A stretch of DNA of 64,000 bases from an uncultured Prevotellaceae bacterium (GCA_900315095.1 OMXS01000009.1:1-64000), one strand, 5' to 3'; shown: positions 14,995 through 24,466, counted from the first letter of the stretch. Translations and numbers: made by a program. Notes: generated by a model from the letters alone, not told the origin.

Positions 14995-17685
14995 ATGAAA
15001 CAGTTATTATTAGCCGTTGCTCTAGTTTGCTGTTGCGGTGCTAATGCACAAGATTACAAAGACCGTACTTTATCGCCCGAGAGAAGGGCACAAGATCTGC
15101 TCAGCCGACTAACCATCGAGGAGAAAGTGGCGCTGATGCAGAATAACTCCGCTGGCATCGAACGACTCGGAGTGCGCCCCTATGAATGGTGGAACGAAGC
15201 ACTTCACGGTATTGCTCGCTCGGGACGCGCCACCGTTTTCCCACAGGCTATAGGAATGGCAGCCAGTTTTGACGCGCCATTATTATATAATGTGTTCTCA
15301 GCAGTCAGCGATGAGGGGCGCGTGAAGAACCGCATCGCCAGACAGAAAGGTTCGCGCCTGCGTTATCAGGGACTTACATTCTGGACGCCGAACATCAACA
15401 TTTTCCGCGACCCTCGATGGGGACGGGGACAGGAGACATACGGAGAAGACCCCTTCCTGACAAGCATCATGGGACAGGCCGTTGTATGCGGACTGCAAGG
15501 AACACCGTTCCTGACACCCGAAGAAGAATGGGATTACAACACACAGCGCAATATAACATACGACCAACACCCAACACCTAACACCCTATTCCCCACCCTT
15601 AAAGCCCACGCCTGCGCCAAGCACTTCGCCGTTCACAGCGGTCCGGAGTGGAACCGTCACACATATAATGCGGAGAACATTAACCCTCGCGACCTCTATG
15701 AGACATATCTGCCAGCTTTCAAGGACCTCGTTCAGAAAGCACATGTGCAGGAAGTAATGTGCGCATACAACCGATATGAAGGCGACCCGTGCTGCGGCAG
15801 CGACCGTCTTCTTACCCATATACTACGCAACGACTGGGGATATGAAGGGCTGGTGGTATCCGACTGCGGTGCCATCGATGACTTTTACCGCAAAGGACAT
15901 CATGAAGTGACGACGTCAAACGTCGAGGCTTCGGCTATGGCTGTGCTCAGCGGTACCGACCTTGAGTGTGGACAGAGTTACCGAGGACTGGTGGAAGCGG
16001 TGCAGAGAGGACTGATAAAGGAGAGCGACATCGACCGTTCGGTGATGCGACTGCTTAAGTCTCGCTTCGAACTTGGCGAGATGGACGACACTTCGGAATG
16101 GGACCTTCTGCCCGACTCTCTGCTCGACAGCAACGGTCATCGTCAACTGTCGTTGCAGATGGCACGCGAAAGCATCGTGCTGTTACAGAACAATGAGATT
16201 CCGTCTTTGGGTAAAGGCGAGGGACTGTTACCGCTCACCTCTGAGAAACTGCAGGCACTTAACAGGCTGTTGGGCATCAACGGCAACGCCCGCATCGCTG
16301 TAATCGGCCCTAATGCCAACGACTCTGTGATGCAGTGGGGCAACTACAACGGGTTCCCTTCGCATACTGTGACTCTGTTGGAGGGCATGAAGAACATCTT
16401 CGGAAAGGAGAATATAATTTACGACTTTGCATGCGACCGCACATCAAAGGACATCTTCAAAAGTCTGTTCGACAAGTGCCGAAATCAAATGGGTGAAGGA
16501 TTCAAGGCGACATATTATAATAATCAGGACTTTGAAGGCACACCTGCAGCCACAGCCCACTACCCCACCACATTCCAGTTGACCACCGACGGCGGTACAG
16601 CATTTACCGCAGGAGTGCCCATTGATGATTTCTCAGCTATCTACGAGACATCATTCACACCCGACCATAAGTGCAAAGTAGAGTTTTTCCTTACTCTATG
16701 GGGTGCTGCTGAGCTGCGCATAAACGGCAAGACGGTGGCAAAAGAGGAGCGCAGGAACAACGGGCGACAGTCGTTCTACACACTTAACGCCGAGCAAGGA
16801 AAACGCTATGACATCGAACTGCGCTATCAGAACAAGCGCGGAGTGAGCCGTCTGACGTTCAATATGGGTGAGTTTGTTCCGTCGTCAACAGAACAGTTGC
16901 TCAGCAAAGTCAAGGATGCCGCTGTTGTGGTGTTCGCCGGTGGCATTGCGCCAAGTCTCGAAGGTGAGGAGATGGCGGTAAATATTGAAGGCTTCAAGGG
17001 CGGCGACCGCACCGACATTCAACTGCCACAAGTGCAGCGCGACCTGCTTGCAGCATTGCATAAAGCAGGAAAACGCGTGGTGTTTGTTAATTTCTCGGGG
17101 TCAGCGATAGCACTTGTTCCCGAGACAGAGAACTGCGACGCCATTCTGCAAGCATGGTATCCAGGACAGGCGGGAGGCACAGCCATCGCGGAGGTGCTAG
17201 CAGGCAAGTATAACCCTGCTGGCCGTTTGCCCGTAACATTCTATAGTAGCATAGAACAACTGCCCGACTTCGAGGACTACAGCATGCAAGGGCGCACCTA
17301 TCGTTACATGCAAGAAAAACCTCTCTTCTGTTTCGGTCACGGACAGAGTTACTCGAGTTTCGAGTATGGCAAGCCACAAATTAAAGACAACGTGCTTACC
17401 ATCAACATTAAGAACAAGAGCAAGAGAGACGGCGAAGAAGTGGTGCAACTCTATCTGCAACGCCCCGATGACAATGCAGGTCCACAGAAAACGCTGCGCG
17501 CGACAAAGCGAGTGAAGATTGCAGCGGGCAAGACCGCCAACGTAACTTTCACACTCACGAACGAGACTTTCAACTGGTGGGATAGCGACCACAATGTAGT
17601 GCGTCCGCTGAAAGGCAAATATAACATTCTTGTCGGCGGTTCTTCAGACGACGAGAAGTTGAAGAAAGTAGAGTATATTTACTAA
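14995..17685 (+). CDS. GH3 beta-xylosidase/beta-glucosidase with PA14 insert
   Basis: Secreted or periplasmic exo-glycosidase that likely removes xylose or glucose from oligosaccharides. The 896-residue product has a signal peptide (MKQLLLAVALVCCCGANA). The GH3 N-domain (about 25-330) contains the nucleophile Asp290 in LVVSDCGAIDDF and the substrate-binding HACAKHFAVHSG motif. The GH3 C-domain is split by a PA14-like segment (about 495-640), and a fibronectin-III-like domain lies at the end. The GH3 N-domain also holds an odd stretch just before the KHFAVHSG motif (residues about 178-203), encoded by CCAACACCCAACACCTA-type word repeats, that is probably an insertion. Confidence 0.9.
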   Translation: MKQLLLAVALVCCCGANAQDYKDRTLSPERRAQDLLSRLTIEEKVALMQNNSAGIERLGVRPYEWWNEALHGIARSGRATVFPQAIGMAASFDAPLLYNVFSAVSDEGRVKNRIARQKGSRLRYQGLTFWTPNINIFRDPRWGRGQETYGEDPFLTSIMGQAVVCGLQGTPFLTPEEEWDYNTQRNITYDQHPTPNTLFPTLKAHACAKHFAVHSGPEWNRHTYNAENINPRDLYETYLPAFKDLVQKAHVQEVMCAYNRYEGDPCCGSDRLLTHILRNDWGYEGLVVSDCGAIDDFYRKGHHEVTTSNVEASAMAVLSGTDLECGQSYRGLVEAVQRGLIKESDIDRSVMRLLKSRFELGEMDDTSEWDLLPDSLLDSNGHRQLSLQMARESIVLLQNNEIPSLGKGEGLLPLTSEKLQALNRLLGINGNARIAVIGPNANDSVMQWGNYNGFPSHTVTLLEGMKNIFGKENIIYDFACDRTSKDIFKSLFDKCRNQMGEGFKATYYNNQDFEGTPAATAHYPTTFQLTTDGGTAFTAGVPIDDFSAIYETSFTPDHKCKVEFFLTLWGAAELRINGKTVAKEERRNNGRQSFYTLNAEQGKRYDIELRYQNKRGVSRLTFNMGEFVPSSTEQLLSKVKDAAVVVFAGGIAPSLEGEEMAVNIEGFKGGDRTDIQLPQVQRDLLAALHKAGKRVVFVNFSGSAIALVPETENCDAILQAWYPGQAGGTAIAEVLAGKYNPAGRLPVTFYSSIEQLPDFEDYSMQGRTYRYMQEKPLFCFGHGQSYSSFEYGKPQIKDNVLTINIKNKSKRDGEEVVQLYLQRPDDNAGPQKTLRATKRVKIAAGKTANVTFTLTNETFNWWDSDHNVVRPLKGKYNILVGGSSDDEKLKKVEYIY

Positions 17686-17691
17686 AAGGAG

Positions 17692-18285
17692 TTATTCCCA
17701 GACCACTAGTTCACGGGGGAGAGTGATAAGTTTCAGACGCTTGTACCAGATGCGGGCGGATGACTGCACTTGTTTCTTCGTGTGACTCGACACGATGTAA
17801 TAGCTTGCGGAATACTCGTCCATCATCTGCAGGAACGTGTTTTTGATGCGCGAGCACTTCTCGCTAATCGCATTATCAAGCGGATTAACGAGACGTGAGA
17901 CGCTTTCCTCCAGTCTTTCGGTGTCGAGGTTGGGTGCCACAGCAGCGTAGTAGAAGCGCAGCTCGTCGCGATAGTCCTGCAAGAACTTGAACTCTATGCC
18001 CTCGGGATGTGCGAGGAAGAGCAGATATACCGCCTTATGCACAGGCTGTATCTCCACCTCCCGATTACCGTAATCCATAAGGAAGAAGCGGAAGTCGGCA
18101 GTTATGCGAAGCCTACTGAGTCGCGGCCGCGCTGCCTCGATGCGCAGTTCTTCGAGCAACGGCGCACCGATGGCATGCAGCAGGAGGTCGGTGCGACCTG
18201 CCATCTGTAACTCCTCTACAAGTTTTTTCAGTGTCTCCGCCTTCTCCTCAGGGGTAAGCTCCACATTAATTGCATCTCTATTCAT
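17692..18285 (-). CDS. Unknown conserved protein downstream of ftsZ
   Basis: I do not recognise a named family. The 197-residue product appears soluble. Its start codon overlaps the ftsZ stop (ATGA, 4 bases shared), so it is translationally coupled to ftsZ. The middle (about residues 75-110) reads like a winged-helix unit with VHKAVYLLFLAHPEGI followed by FKFLQDYRDELRFYY, and a charged region with WYKRLKLI lies near the end. That resembles response-regulator-like DNA-binding C-domains, but the similarity is weak. It ends 6 bases from the GH3 stop, with no room for a separate terminator. Confidence 0.75.
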   Translation of the reverse strand: MNRDAINVELTPEEKAETLKKLVEELQMAGRTDLLLHAIGAPLLEELRIEAARPRLSRLRITADFRFFLMDYGNREVEIQPVHKAVYLLFLAHPEGIEFKFLQDYRDELRFYYAAVAPNLDTERLEESVSRLVNPLDNAISEKCSRIKNTFLQMMDEYSASYYIVSSHTKKQVQSSARIWYKRLKLITLPRELVVWE

Positions 18286-19649
18286 TCGTCTTCTTGCAAA
18301 AATGGCCCTGTTTTTTCAATTAACCACGACTTCCATTTATCAATGATAGATGGCTGTGGCGTTGCCTTTGACTGCCCTGGTTCTGTTTTTTCGGGTTCTT
18401 TCTTTATTGGTCTTGGTTCCTCTTCTTTCTCTATTGGAAGCGGGGGAGGCGTTTGGCTGGGTGATGGGTGTTCGTCATCAGGTATTGGCTGATCGCTTTG
18501 CTGCGATGACATCTCAGCAGACGGGACGGGCTGTTGCTCTGATTCTACAGCCTCAGAAGCGGGCTTTTTATCTTTCTTTCGCGACTTATATAGCAGAGGG
18601 ATGAGACTCTCGAAATACTCATCGTCCTTTTCCTCCATCGCCTTTTTACGCCCGTTACTGCCCAAAATGTCGTCATCATCGCTGTCCATGCCCGTCGCCA
18701 AGATGGTCACCTTGGCGTCCTCACCCAACGACTCGTCGGTACTGGTGCCCCAGATAACCTCGATATTGGGATCCAGTTGGTCGAAGAAGTCGTCGATGTC
18801 CTGCATTTCGTTGATGATGATAGGGCACGACTCGCTGCCGTATATATTGAAAAGGATACGCTTGGCACGACCTATGTCGTTGCCATAGAGCAACGGTGAG
18901 TCGAGCGCATCAATGATAGCACGTTCCACTCGATGGTCGCCGCTGGCACGTCCCATAGCCATTATCGCACCGCCTCCATTCCTCAGCGTTGTCTCCACAT
19001 CACGGAAGTCAAGGTTGATGTTGCCATCGCTGTGCACCGTTATCAGTTCTGAAATTCCCTTCACGGCATCTTTCAAGATGTTATCGGCACGCTCGAAGGC
19101 CTCTTTCAGCGAGATTCGAGAGTCGCTATACACATCACAAAGCCTCTCGTTGTTCACTATCAGCAGGGCATCGACATGTTTCCTTAGTTCCTCAACGCCT
19201 CGAAGCGCCTTTATTATCTTACGTTTGCGCTCGAAATAGAATGGTATGGTGACCACACCGACGGTGAGTATTCCTGCCTCTTGTGCCACCTTAGCCACCA
19301 CTGGGGCTGCGCCTGTACCCGTGCCGCCGCCCATTCCTGCGGTGATGAACACCATCTTGGTGCCGTCATCGAGCAGATGGCGGATGTCCTCAATGTTCGA
19401 TTCCGCCTCCTTTCGTCCCACTTCGGGCTTCGCACCAGCGCCAAGTCCCTCGCCAAGTTGTATCTTAACGGGGATGGGAGAGCGTGACAGCGACTGGCTA
19501 TCGGTATTGCAGACGGCGAAAGTGACGCCCTGCACGCCTTCATTATACATGTTGCGGACGGCATTCTGACCGCCCCCGCCGACACCAATCACTTTGATAA
19601 TATTTTGTGAGAGGTCGTCTATAGGTCCGAAATCTAGAAGATCTGGCAT
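18282..19649 (-). CDS. ftsZ: Cell division protein FtsZ
   Basis: Tubulin-like GTPase that forms the division ring. The 455-residue product has a GTPase domain (about 15-320) with the tubulin signature GGGTGTGAAPVVAK near residues 108-121 and the T7 loop NLDFRDVE near residues 213-220. The long linker from about 335 is rich in Lys, Glu, Pro, Gln and Ser. The tail ends WLIEKTGPFLQEDE and does not carry a clear IPAFLR-type C-terminal conserved peptide. It is the start of a two-gene unit with the downstream unknown gene, and a promoter is seen at 19718-19748. Confidence 0.97.
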   Translation of the reverse strand: MPDLLDFGPIDDLSQNIIKVIGVGGGGQNAVRNMYNEGVQGVTFAVCNTDSQSLSRSPIPVKIQLGEGLGAGAKPEVGRKEAESNIEDIRHLLDDGTKMVFITAGMGGGTGTGAAPVVAKVAQEAGILTVGVVTIPFYFERKRKIIKALRGVEELRKHVDALLIVNNERLCDVYSDSRISLKEAFERADNILKDAVKGISELITVHSDGNINLDFRDVETTLRNGGGAIMAMGRASGDHRVERAIIDALDSPLLYGNDIGRAKRILFNIYGSESCPIIINEMQDIDDFFDQLDPNIEVIWGTSTDESLGEDAKVTILATGMDSDDDDILGSNGRKKAMEEKDDEYFESLIPLLYKSRKKDKKPASEAVESEQQPVPSAEMSSQQSDQPIPDDEHPSPSQTPPPLPIEKEEEPRPIKKEPEKTEPGQSKATPQPSIIDKWKSWLIEKTGPFLQEDE

Positions 19650-19654
19650 ATTTG

Positions 19655-19689
19655 AGTTAGGAGTTATAAGTTAGGAATTAGGAGTTATG
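19655..19689. repeat. Single-arm word repeat upstream of ftsZ
   Basis: A tract reiterating GAGTTAGGAGTTA-type words lies directly before the ftsZ start codon, in what would be its 5' untranslated region. No partner arm is seen within 200 bases, so it does not form a hairpin by itself. It has the same word content as the tract at 41695 (GTTAAGGAGTTA). Confidence 0.6.
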
Positions 19690-19717
19690 AGTTTGGATTT
19701 ATTCCTTTTTTTGCCTG

Positions 19718-19748
19718 CAAAGATAGGAAAGATTTTTCATTAGGGCAA
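19718..19748 (-). promoter_or_regulatory. Promoter of ftsZ
   Basis: Minus strand: TTG (19748-19746), 20 bases, TATCTTTG (19725-19718). Spacing and boxes fit the Bacteroidetes consensus. The 5' untranslated region then runs through the GAGTTA word repeat. Confidence 0.75.
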
Positions 19749-19774
19749 CTTTCCGCAAGGTTTGCGGCACGATA

Positions 19775-22700
19775 TCAGGTGCCGAGTGGTGGCTGCGCGG
19801 CGTTCTCGATGCTCTCTATGAGTTGCTTGAATATTGGGTTGCGGCAGATGACTCGTCGGTTTCCCGTTATAATCAGTTGGTTGCGCGCTCTCGTAAGGGC
19901 AACGTTCAGTTTACGGTCGATGGTCATTCCATCTTCCTCAAAGCAGTTGGCGGTGAGGAAATCGAGCTGATACGGGTTCTGAATGGTGAAAGAATAAATA
20001 ATGACATCACGCTGCGAACCCTGATAACGCTCCACGGTATCGATGGAAATCTGCTCCAATGGCGGTATGCCCAGCGACTCAATCTCGCGCCGTATCACAG
20101 CTATTTGGTTGCGATAGGGCACGATGACACCTACCGTTTGTTGCGGCAAGAAGTCTTCGTGATGTTCTTCATAGATGCGTTTCAGCTGGTCGCGCACGAT
20201 TGTTGCCTCGCTAACGTTCACCTTGTCGGAACGTCCAGGCTCGCGGCAGTCGTCAGAGGGGATGTAGACGAGCCGCTTGTGCGGGTCGGATGGTTCGCTC
20301 TGATGTTCCAAAGGCACAGGAACAATATCCTCACGGGCATAGAACATGCGGCACGGGAATGCTGCGATGTCTGGGTGCATGCGCCCTTGCTTGTGAAGAA
20401 TGCCTATGAACTGTTCCCTGCCCGCACGTCTCTCAATCCTCAACAAACGCTCAAAGAGACTATTACGGCAGTTGTCAAGGCAGATGTCTTGCAGGCTCTG
20501 CTCCTCCACCCTACTGTCGTTGATGCTCTGTTGAACCACCGCCGGCAGTTGCTTGTGGTCTCCAATGAGAATGAAACGGGCGGTGGATGACTGGTGATGG
20601 ATATGGAGTTGACTCAAAAGTCCAACGATGTCAGGCTCAAGTATCTGACTTGCCTCATCGATGATGGCAAGCGTGAAGTGCTTGAGACGGAACAATTCCT
20701 CCTGTGACGACATAGTTGTAGTGGTGCCAACGATAACCCTTGTCTCGGTCAATAACTGCTTCATGCCCGCCAAAGTAGCATTTTCGCCCACGGCATTAGC
20801 AAAAAGTCGGTCATGGAAACGTGGGTCGCAACGATATGGTGAGCCTATACGGAGGTAATTGATACCGGCATCGGTGAGCATAGCACATATCTCATCAACG
20901 GCACGGTTGGTATAGGACATCAGCAGAAGTTCAGTCTCTGGCGATGCCGCTAGTTCCCCTTCTACGAGGCTGCGCAACGCTCGTGAGGTCTTGCCTGTGC
21001 CCGGCGGGCCAACGAGGAGGAAATAGTCTTGAGCTGAGAGGGCGCGGGCGGTGATGTCATCAGTAGATGTTTTGGGGGCTGCGATGGCATCGCAGCATAC
21101 AGAACAAGGCTCGCGCTGAGCCAAGAGCAGGTCGCGGAAGGGTTTGGGGGAGGTGATGAAAGAGTGTAGAGAGTGTATCTTGGCGCGCTGCGAGAGGTCG
21201 CCGGGGGCGTGCTCCACGGCATATGAACCTTCCTGTTGCGGCAAGAGTATGTTCGGGTTCTGCTGTCCGTCGGTGAGAGCGATGGTTATTTCGGTGCTCG
21301 TTATTTCTTTTAGCGAACCTTTAAAGAGAATACTTCGACGCACATCGGGCTCCCCTTGGTATTCATAAAGATATACCCCGTCGCCACGACGGAAGTTCGG
21401 CAGAAAGTCGTCACCTTGGTCTGGCACCGCAAGTGTTATGAGGTCGTAACCACGATAAGGCTCGCTCTTCTCCTTCTTTGTTATCGTCAGGTTGATGTAA
21501 ATATTGCCTGTTTCACGCTTTTCGGCAAGAGGCATGTTCCAAAGGTCGGCAGCCGACGAGCCGATTCCTTCCTGCAGACCCAGACGTGCCACCCTCTGCT
21601 CGCGGAAAACAAATGTCATCATACGGCAAAAATAGTCCTTCTCAAGCGGTGAAAGGCTATGAAGCGGGTCAAGAAGACATTGAAGTTGCGGCAACTGATA
21701 CCTTACATATAACGCATCGTTGCACTTATTCTCGTTCAGTTGCTGTGGAGTGAGCAGCGGAAGAACGGTCTCGAAGCCGCGGTCTGCTATCACCATGTCC
21801 ATCGCCACCATGCGGTTGCGCAACTTGATAGCATCACGGAACAAACCGCGGAAGAAGTTCATAGACACCAGTCCTTGCTCTGGCGGGTACTTGGAGTAGA
21901 GCAAGTGCATGTTAACTTTATTGTTGCCGAGTTGGAAATTATACTGAAGCACACCATAATAGAGCAACATCTGAACGTAGTTTTCCTCCAGTTGCACTCC
22001 GTGTTTTTCTTTCTTGCCCGTCTCGATGTTCCAGTTCTTTCCCGATTTCTGCTCCACCAGCACTCTCTTGTCCATACTCATAAGGTCCACACGACCCATT
22101 ATTCCGAGTTGCTCGCAAACGAAAGAGGGCTCGAGCAGCGCCTTTTCAGTCTCGAGCGGAGCCACGCTATCATTCTTGAGCACATCGATTGCAGCACGGA
22201 TATTTTCCGCCTGTCGCCGCGCATCGTCAACAAACGTACTGGGAAAGAATGGTTCGCATGTGCTGAAGCCCATCGCCTTGTCGCAGAAGTTATGGCGAAT
22301 GGTGTCGTTTGTGGTGGTCTCTGGTGCGTTGATGGTGTCATCGAGCACCGCACTTGCAAGGTTTCCGAGTAATATCGGCTGTGTGTTTACTGGCGGACCG
22401 AGGCGCTTCACAATATAGTTCAGCGGACTCTGCCCGTAATTCTTAAAGCAAGAGGCGATGGTACTGATATCTATTAGGAAATCAGGTTCTATGATTATGA
22501 GCGACGGTTGCAGGTAATGGACACCCTCCTTATCGCCCTTTGACGAACGACAGTCAAGCAAGTTAAGTTGCATTCCAGGGCGGAGTATGCCCTGCAAGTA
22601 CCGCAGATGCTCTGCCGAAAGGTCCACCATAACCGCCCGTCCGTCACCGAGGTCATCGGTAGTGGCGGTGAACGAGGTGTTCTCCACATTATCAACGATA

Positions 22701-23146
22701 CATCTGGCATAAGGATAGCGCTCGCGTTTCGCTTCCTCCTGTTTCGCCAGTTTCTCGCTTGTTGTCTGCGGCACCATGCCGACTATCGAGCCAGGAACAT
22801 CCTCGCCGAAGACAGCAGAGATGAAGATGCATAGCGCTCGCACATCATACAGCAACTGTTCGGGCGTAATCGGCTTCGAGGAATTGCTGTGGCGACGCAT
22901 TGACTGAATGTCAACAACATCACTAATCTTAATGTTATGGCGCTTGCAAAGATAGTCCACCTGCGAGAAGAGGTTACCGTATGCCTGTCGTGTGTCGGCA
23001 ATTCCCGCCGCGCACGTCATAACCAGGGTCTCGTGCATGTGGCGCAGCAGTTTCGGACAAAGTTCCATATACTGCTCTGCCCCATTGGTGTTGCGTACTG
23101 CATGGGCTATTTCAGATGCCCTGCTGAATAGTTCTTCTGCTGTCAT
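19775..23146 (-). CDS. Dna2-like nuclease-helicase fusion (PD-(D/E)XK + SF1)
   Basis: Large DNA-processing protein of 1,123 residues. A roughly 300-residue N-terminal part has no recognised domain. A PD-(D/E)XK nuclease motif is visible at about residues 345-370 (GRVDLMS, then VEQKSGK), followed by a helicase domain. The helicase has a P-loop GPPGTGKTS near 710, Walker B IIDEAS near 828, GVIVPYR, the ERYQGSQRDVII motif and the LNVALTRAR motif at the C-terminus. This is the layout of Dna2-like enzymes and of the UPF1/Dna2 helicase superfamily. It starts downstream of an esterase-HAD gene on the same strand and may be co-transcribed through the 22-bp array. Confidence 0.8.
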   Translation of the reverse strand: MTAEELFSRASEIAHAVRNTNGAEQYMELCPKLLRHMHETLVMTCAAGIADTRQAYGNLFSQVDYLCKRHNIKISDVVDIQSMRRHSNSSKPITPEQLLYDVRALCIFISAVFGEDVPGSIVGMVPQTTSEKLAKQEEAKRERYPYARCIVDNVENTSFTATTDDLGDGRAVMVDLSAEHLRYLQGILRPGMQLNLLDCRSSKGDKEGVHYLQPSLIIIEPDFLIDISTIASCFKNYGQSPLNYIVKRLGPPVNTQPILLGNLASAVLDDTINAPETTTNDTIRHNFCDKAMGFSTCEPFFPSTFVDDARRQAENIRAAIDVLKNDSVAPLETEKALLEPSFVCEQLGIMGRVDLMSMDKRVLVEQKSGKNWNIETGKKEKHGVQLEENYVQMLLYYGVLQYNFQLGNNKVNMHLLYSKYPPEQGLVSMNFFRGLFRDAIKLRNRMVAMDMVIADRGFETVLPLLTPQQLNENKCNDALYVRYQLPQLQCLLDPLHSLSPLEKDYFCRMMTFVFREQRVARLGLQEGIGSSAADLWNMPLAEKRETGNIYINLTITKKEKSEPYRGYDLITLAVPDQGDDFLPNFRRGDGVYLYEYQGEPDVRRSILFKGSLKEITSTEITIALTDGQQNPNILLPQQEGSYAVEHAPGDLSQRAKIHSLHSFITSPKPFRDLLLAQREPCSVCCDAIAAPKTSTDDITARALSAQDYFLLVGPPGTGKTSRALRSLVEGELAASPETELLLMSYTNRAVDEICAMLTDAGINYLRIGSPYRCDPRFHDRLFANAVGENATLAGMKQLLTETRVIVGTTTTMSSQEELFRLKHFTLAIIDEASQILEPDIVGLLSQLHIHHQSSTARFILIGDHKQLPAVVQQSINDSRVEEQSLQDICLDNCRNSLFERLLRIERRAGREQFIGILHKQGRMHPDIAAFPCRMFYAREDIVPVPLEHQSEPSDPHKRLVYIPSDDCREPGRSDKVNVSEATIVRDQLKRIYEEHHEDFLPQQTVGVIVPYRNQIAVIRREIESLGIPPLEQISIDTVERYQGSQRDVIIYSFTIQNPYQLDFLTANCFEEDGMTIDRKLNVALTRARNQLIITGNRRVICRNPIFKQLIESIENAAQPPLGT

Positions 23147-23162
23147 CTATATGTTTTTATAG

Positions 23163-23250
23163 TATTACAAACTGTTTGTAATCTTGTTACAAAGCATCTG
23201 TAATAGTGTTACAAGCGGCTTGTAATAAGATTACAGACGGCTTGTAACAC
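23163..23250. repeat. 22-bp-period array with palindromic units (TTACAA/TTGTAA)
   Basis: Four 22-base units (23163-23184, 23185-23206, 23207-23228, 23229-23250). Each contains TTACAA or TTACAG, a 6-8 base centre, and TTGTAA or CTGTAA, so each unit is an imperfect dyad and repeats with a period of two helical turns. The array lies between the esterase-HAD stop (23267) and the helicase start (23146). Confidence 0.8.
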
Positions 23251-23266
23251 ATTATAAGATGGTTTT

Positions 23267-24271
23267 TCAATGCCCGTTCAACCGTGAGAAATACTCCATT
23301 ATGTCATCCCATGTCTTGAATGTATCGCTTCCCAACTCTATGACTGTGCCCATGAAGGAGCTATGAGGGTTGATGGCGGAGGGCTGAATGAGGAAGTCTC
23401 CGAGCAAAAGTTGCGGTTGGTTGGCAAAGATGATGTGGTCATATGCAGGCACACTGATAACATCTTTCAACCACGACTGCACGTCGGCGCACCCGTCACC
23501 GCTATAGTTGGGCGAAGGAGCAACGATAAAGAGATTGTACGTCTCGAGCAGTTGACGGAACGCCTTGCGCGCTGATGGCTGCTGACCGCCGTTCTTGTCG
23601 CGCAACGCATCGATGCTTATGAATACCACCTGGCGCTCTTTCTTGTTCTGGCGATCGTCTATCCAGCGTATCACAGGTATGACGCTGTTCAGGAAGATGT
23701 CGTCGTTCATGCGGTGCTCACCATGAAACCATATCGCATGACGGTAATGCTCGGAGAAGAGTGGATAGGTATGAACGAGCGGGTCCTCATCGCCGAAGAG
23801 TCCCCAGACGTGCTCTTGCTCCGCTTCTGACGTGTCGGCAAAGCATTGCTCCTGCACATCGTGATATTCCTTCACCATCGCTTTAGTCACAATGAACTCC
23901 TGCACGCCGTCCTTTCTCGGGTTCTGAAAGGTCTGCTTGCCCACCATACCATGCGCGCCCATAGTGTCTGCTATACGAAGAGCAGGGTTTACGAGAATTC
24001 GGTCGAAGCCATGCAGTTGCTCGGTATACATTCCTCCCATCGATGTTCCTATGATGAGGTCGGGCTGCTCGCGCTCTACCATCGAGCGAAGCATGGCAAG
24101 TCCTTCGTGCGGGTCAACGGGAATATCGTCTGCAACAACTGTTGCCGAGGGCAACATGGTGCGTATCCTCGTTACCGTTCCACTTTTTGCAGAAGATGCA
24201 AAGCCGTGAACATACATTATCTTCTTACCCTCCATGATGTCGGGGAATTGCTTTTGATACTGGTTTTCCAT
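23267..24271 (-). CDS. YqiA-like esterase fused to HAD-like domain
   Basis: The 334-residue product has an N-terminal alpha/beta hydrolase part (about residues 16-205). It contains the YVHGFASSAKSGT oxyanion region and the nucleophile motif GTSMGG near residues 98-103, as in YqiA/YcfP esterases. The Asp and His of the triad are likely near residues 161 (GDEDP) and 185 (HR). The C-terminal part (about 214-334) has FISIDALRDKNGG, FIVAPSPN, DHIIFANQPQLLLGDFLIQ and FKTWDDIMEYF, which resembles 5'-nucleotidase-type HAD proteins but seems to lack a clear DxD pair. Substrates are unknown. It is on the same strand as the helicase and divergent from the dynamin pair. Confidence 0.7.
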   Translation of the reverse strand: MENQYQKQFPDIMEGKKIMYVHGFASSAKSGTVTRIRTMLPSATVVADDIPVDPHEGLAMLRSMVEREQPDLIIGTSMGGMYTEQLHGFDRILVNPALRIADTMGAHGMVGKQTFQNPRKDGVQEFIVTKAMVKEYHDVQEQCFADTSEAEQEHVWGLFGDEDPLVHTYPLFSEHYRHAIWFHGEHRMNDDIFLNSVIPVIRWIDDRQNKKERQVVFISIDALRDKNGGQQPSARKAFRQLLETYNLFIVAPSPNYSGDGCADVQSWLKDVISVPAYDHIIFANQPQLLLGDFLIQPSAINPHSSFMGTVIELGSDTFKTWDDIMEYFSRLNGH

Positions 24272-24435
24272 ACTAGAAGTAAATTTATTGGGGCGTACCT
24301 CCTTGTGCGCCCATTAGTTAGAGAATTCTTTTTTGATGCTTCAAAGTTACAAGTTTTTCCGCTCTTCGAGCAACATTCATGGTTAATAAAGCATAAAACA
24401 GCGATTGTTCCCTATGCTATCTCATAACAATTATT

Positions 24436-24443
24436 TATTTTTG
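24436..24443 (+). promoter_or_regulatory. Candidate promoter -7 box of the dynamin pair
   Basis: TATTTTTG fits TAnnTTTG and is followed 23 bases later by the GTG start at 24467. The -33 element is not clear. The region of about 195 bases between this operon and the divergent esterase gene is short and would also contain the esterase promoter. Confidence 0.4.
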
Positions 24444-24466
24444 CCTTGTAAAACTCTTTGGGATAA

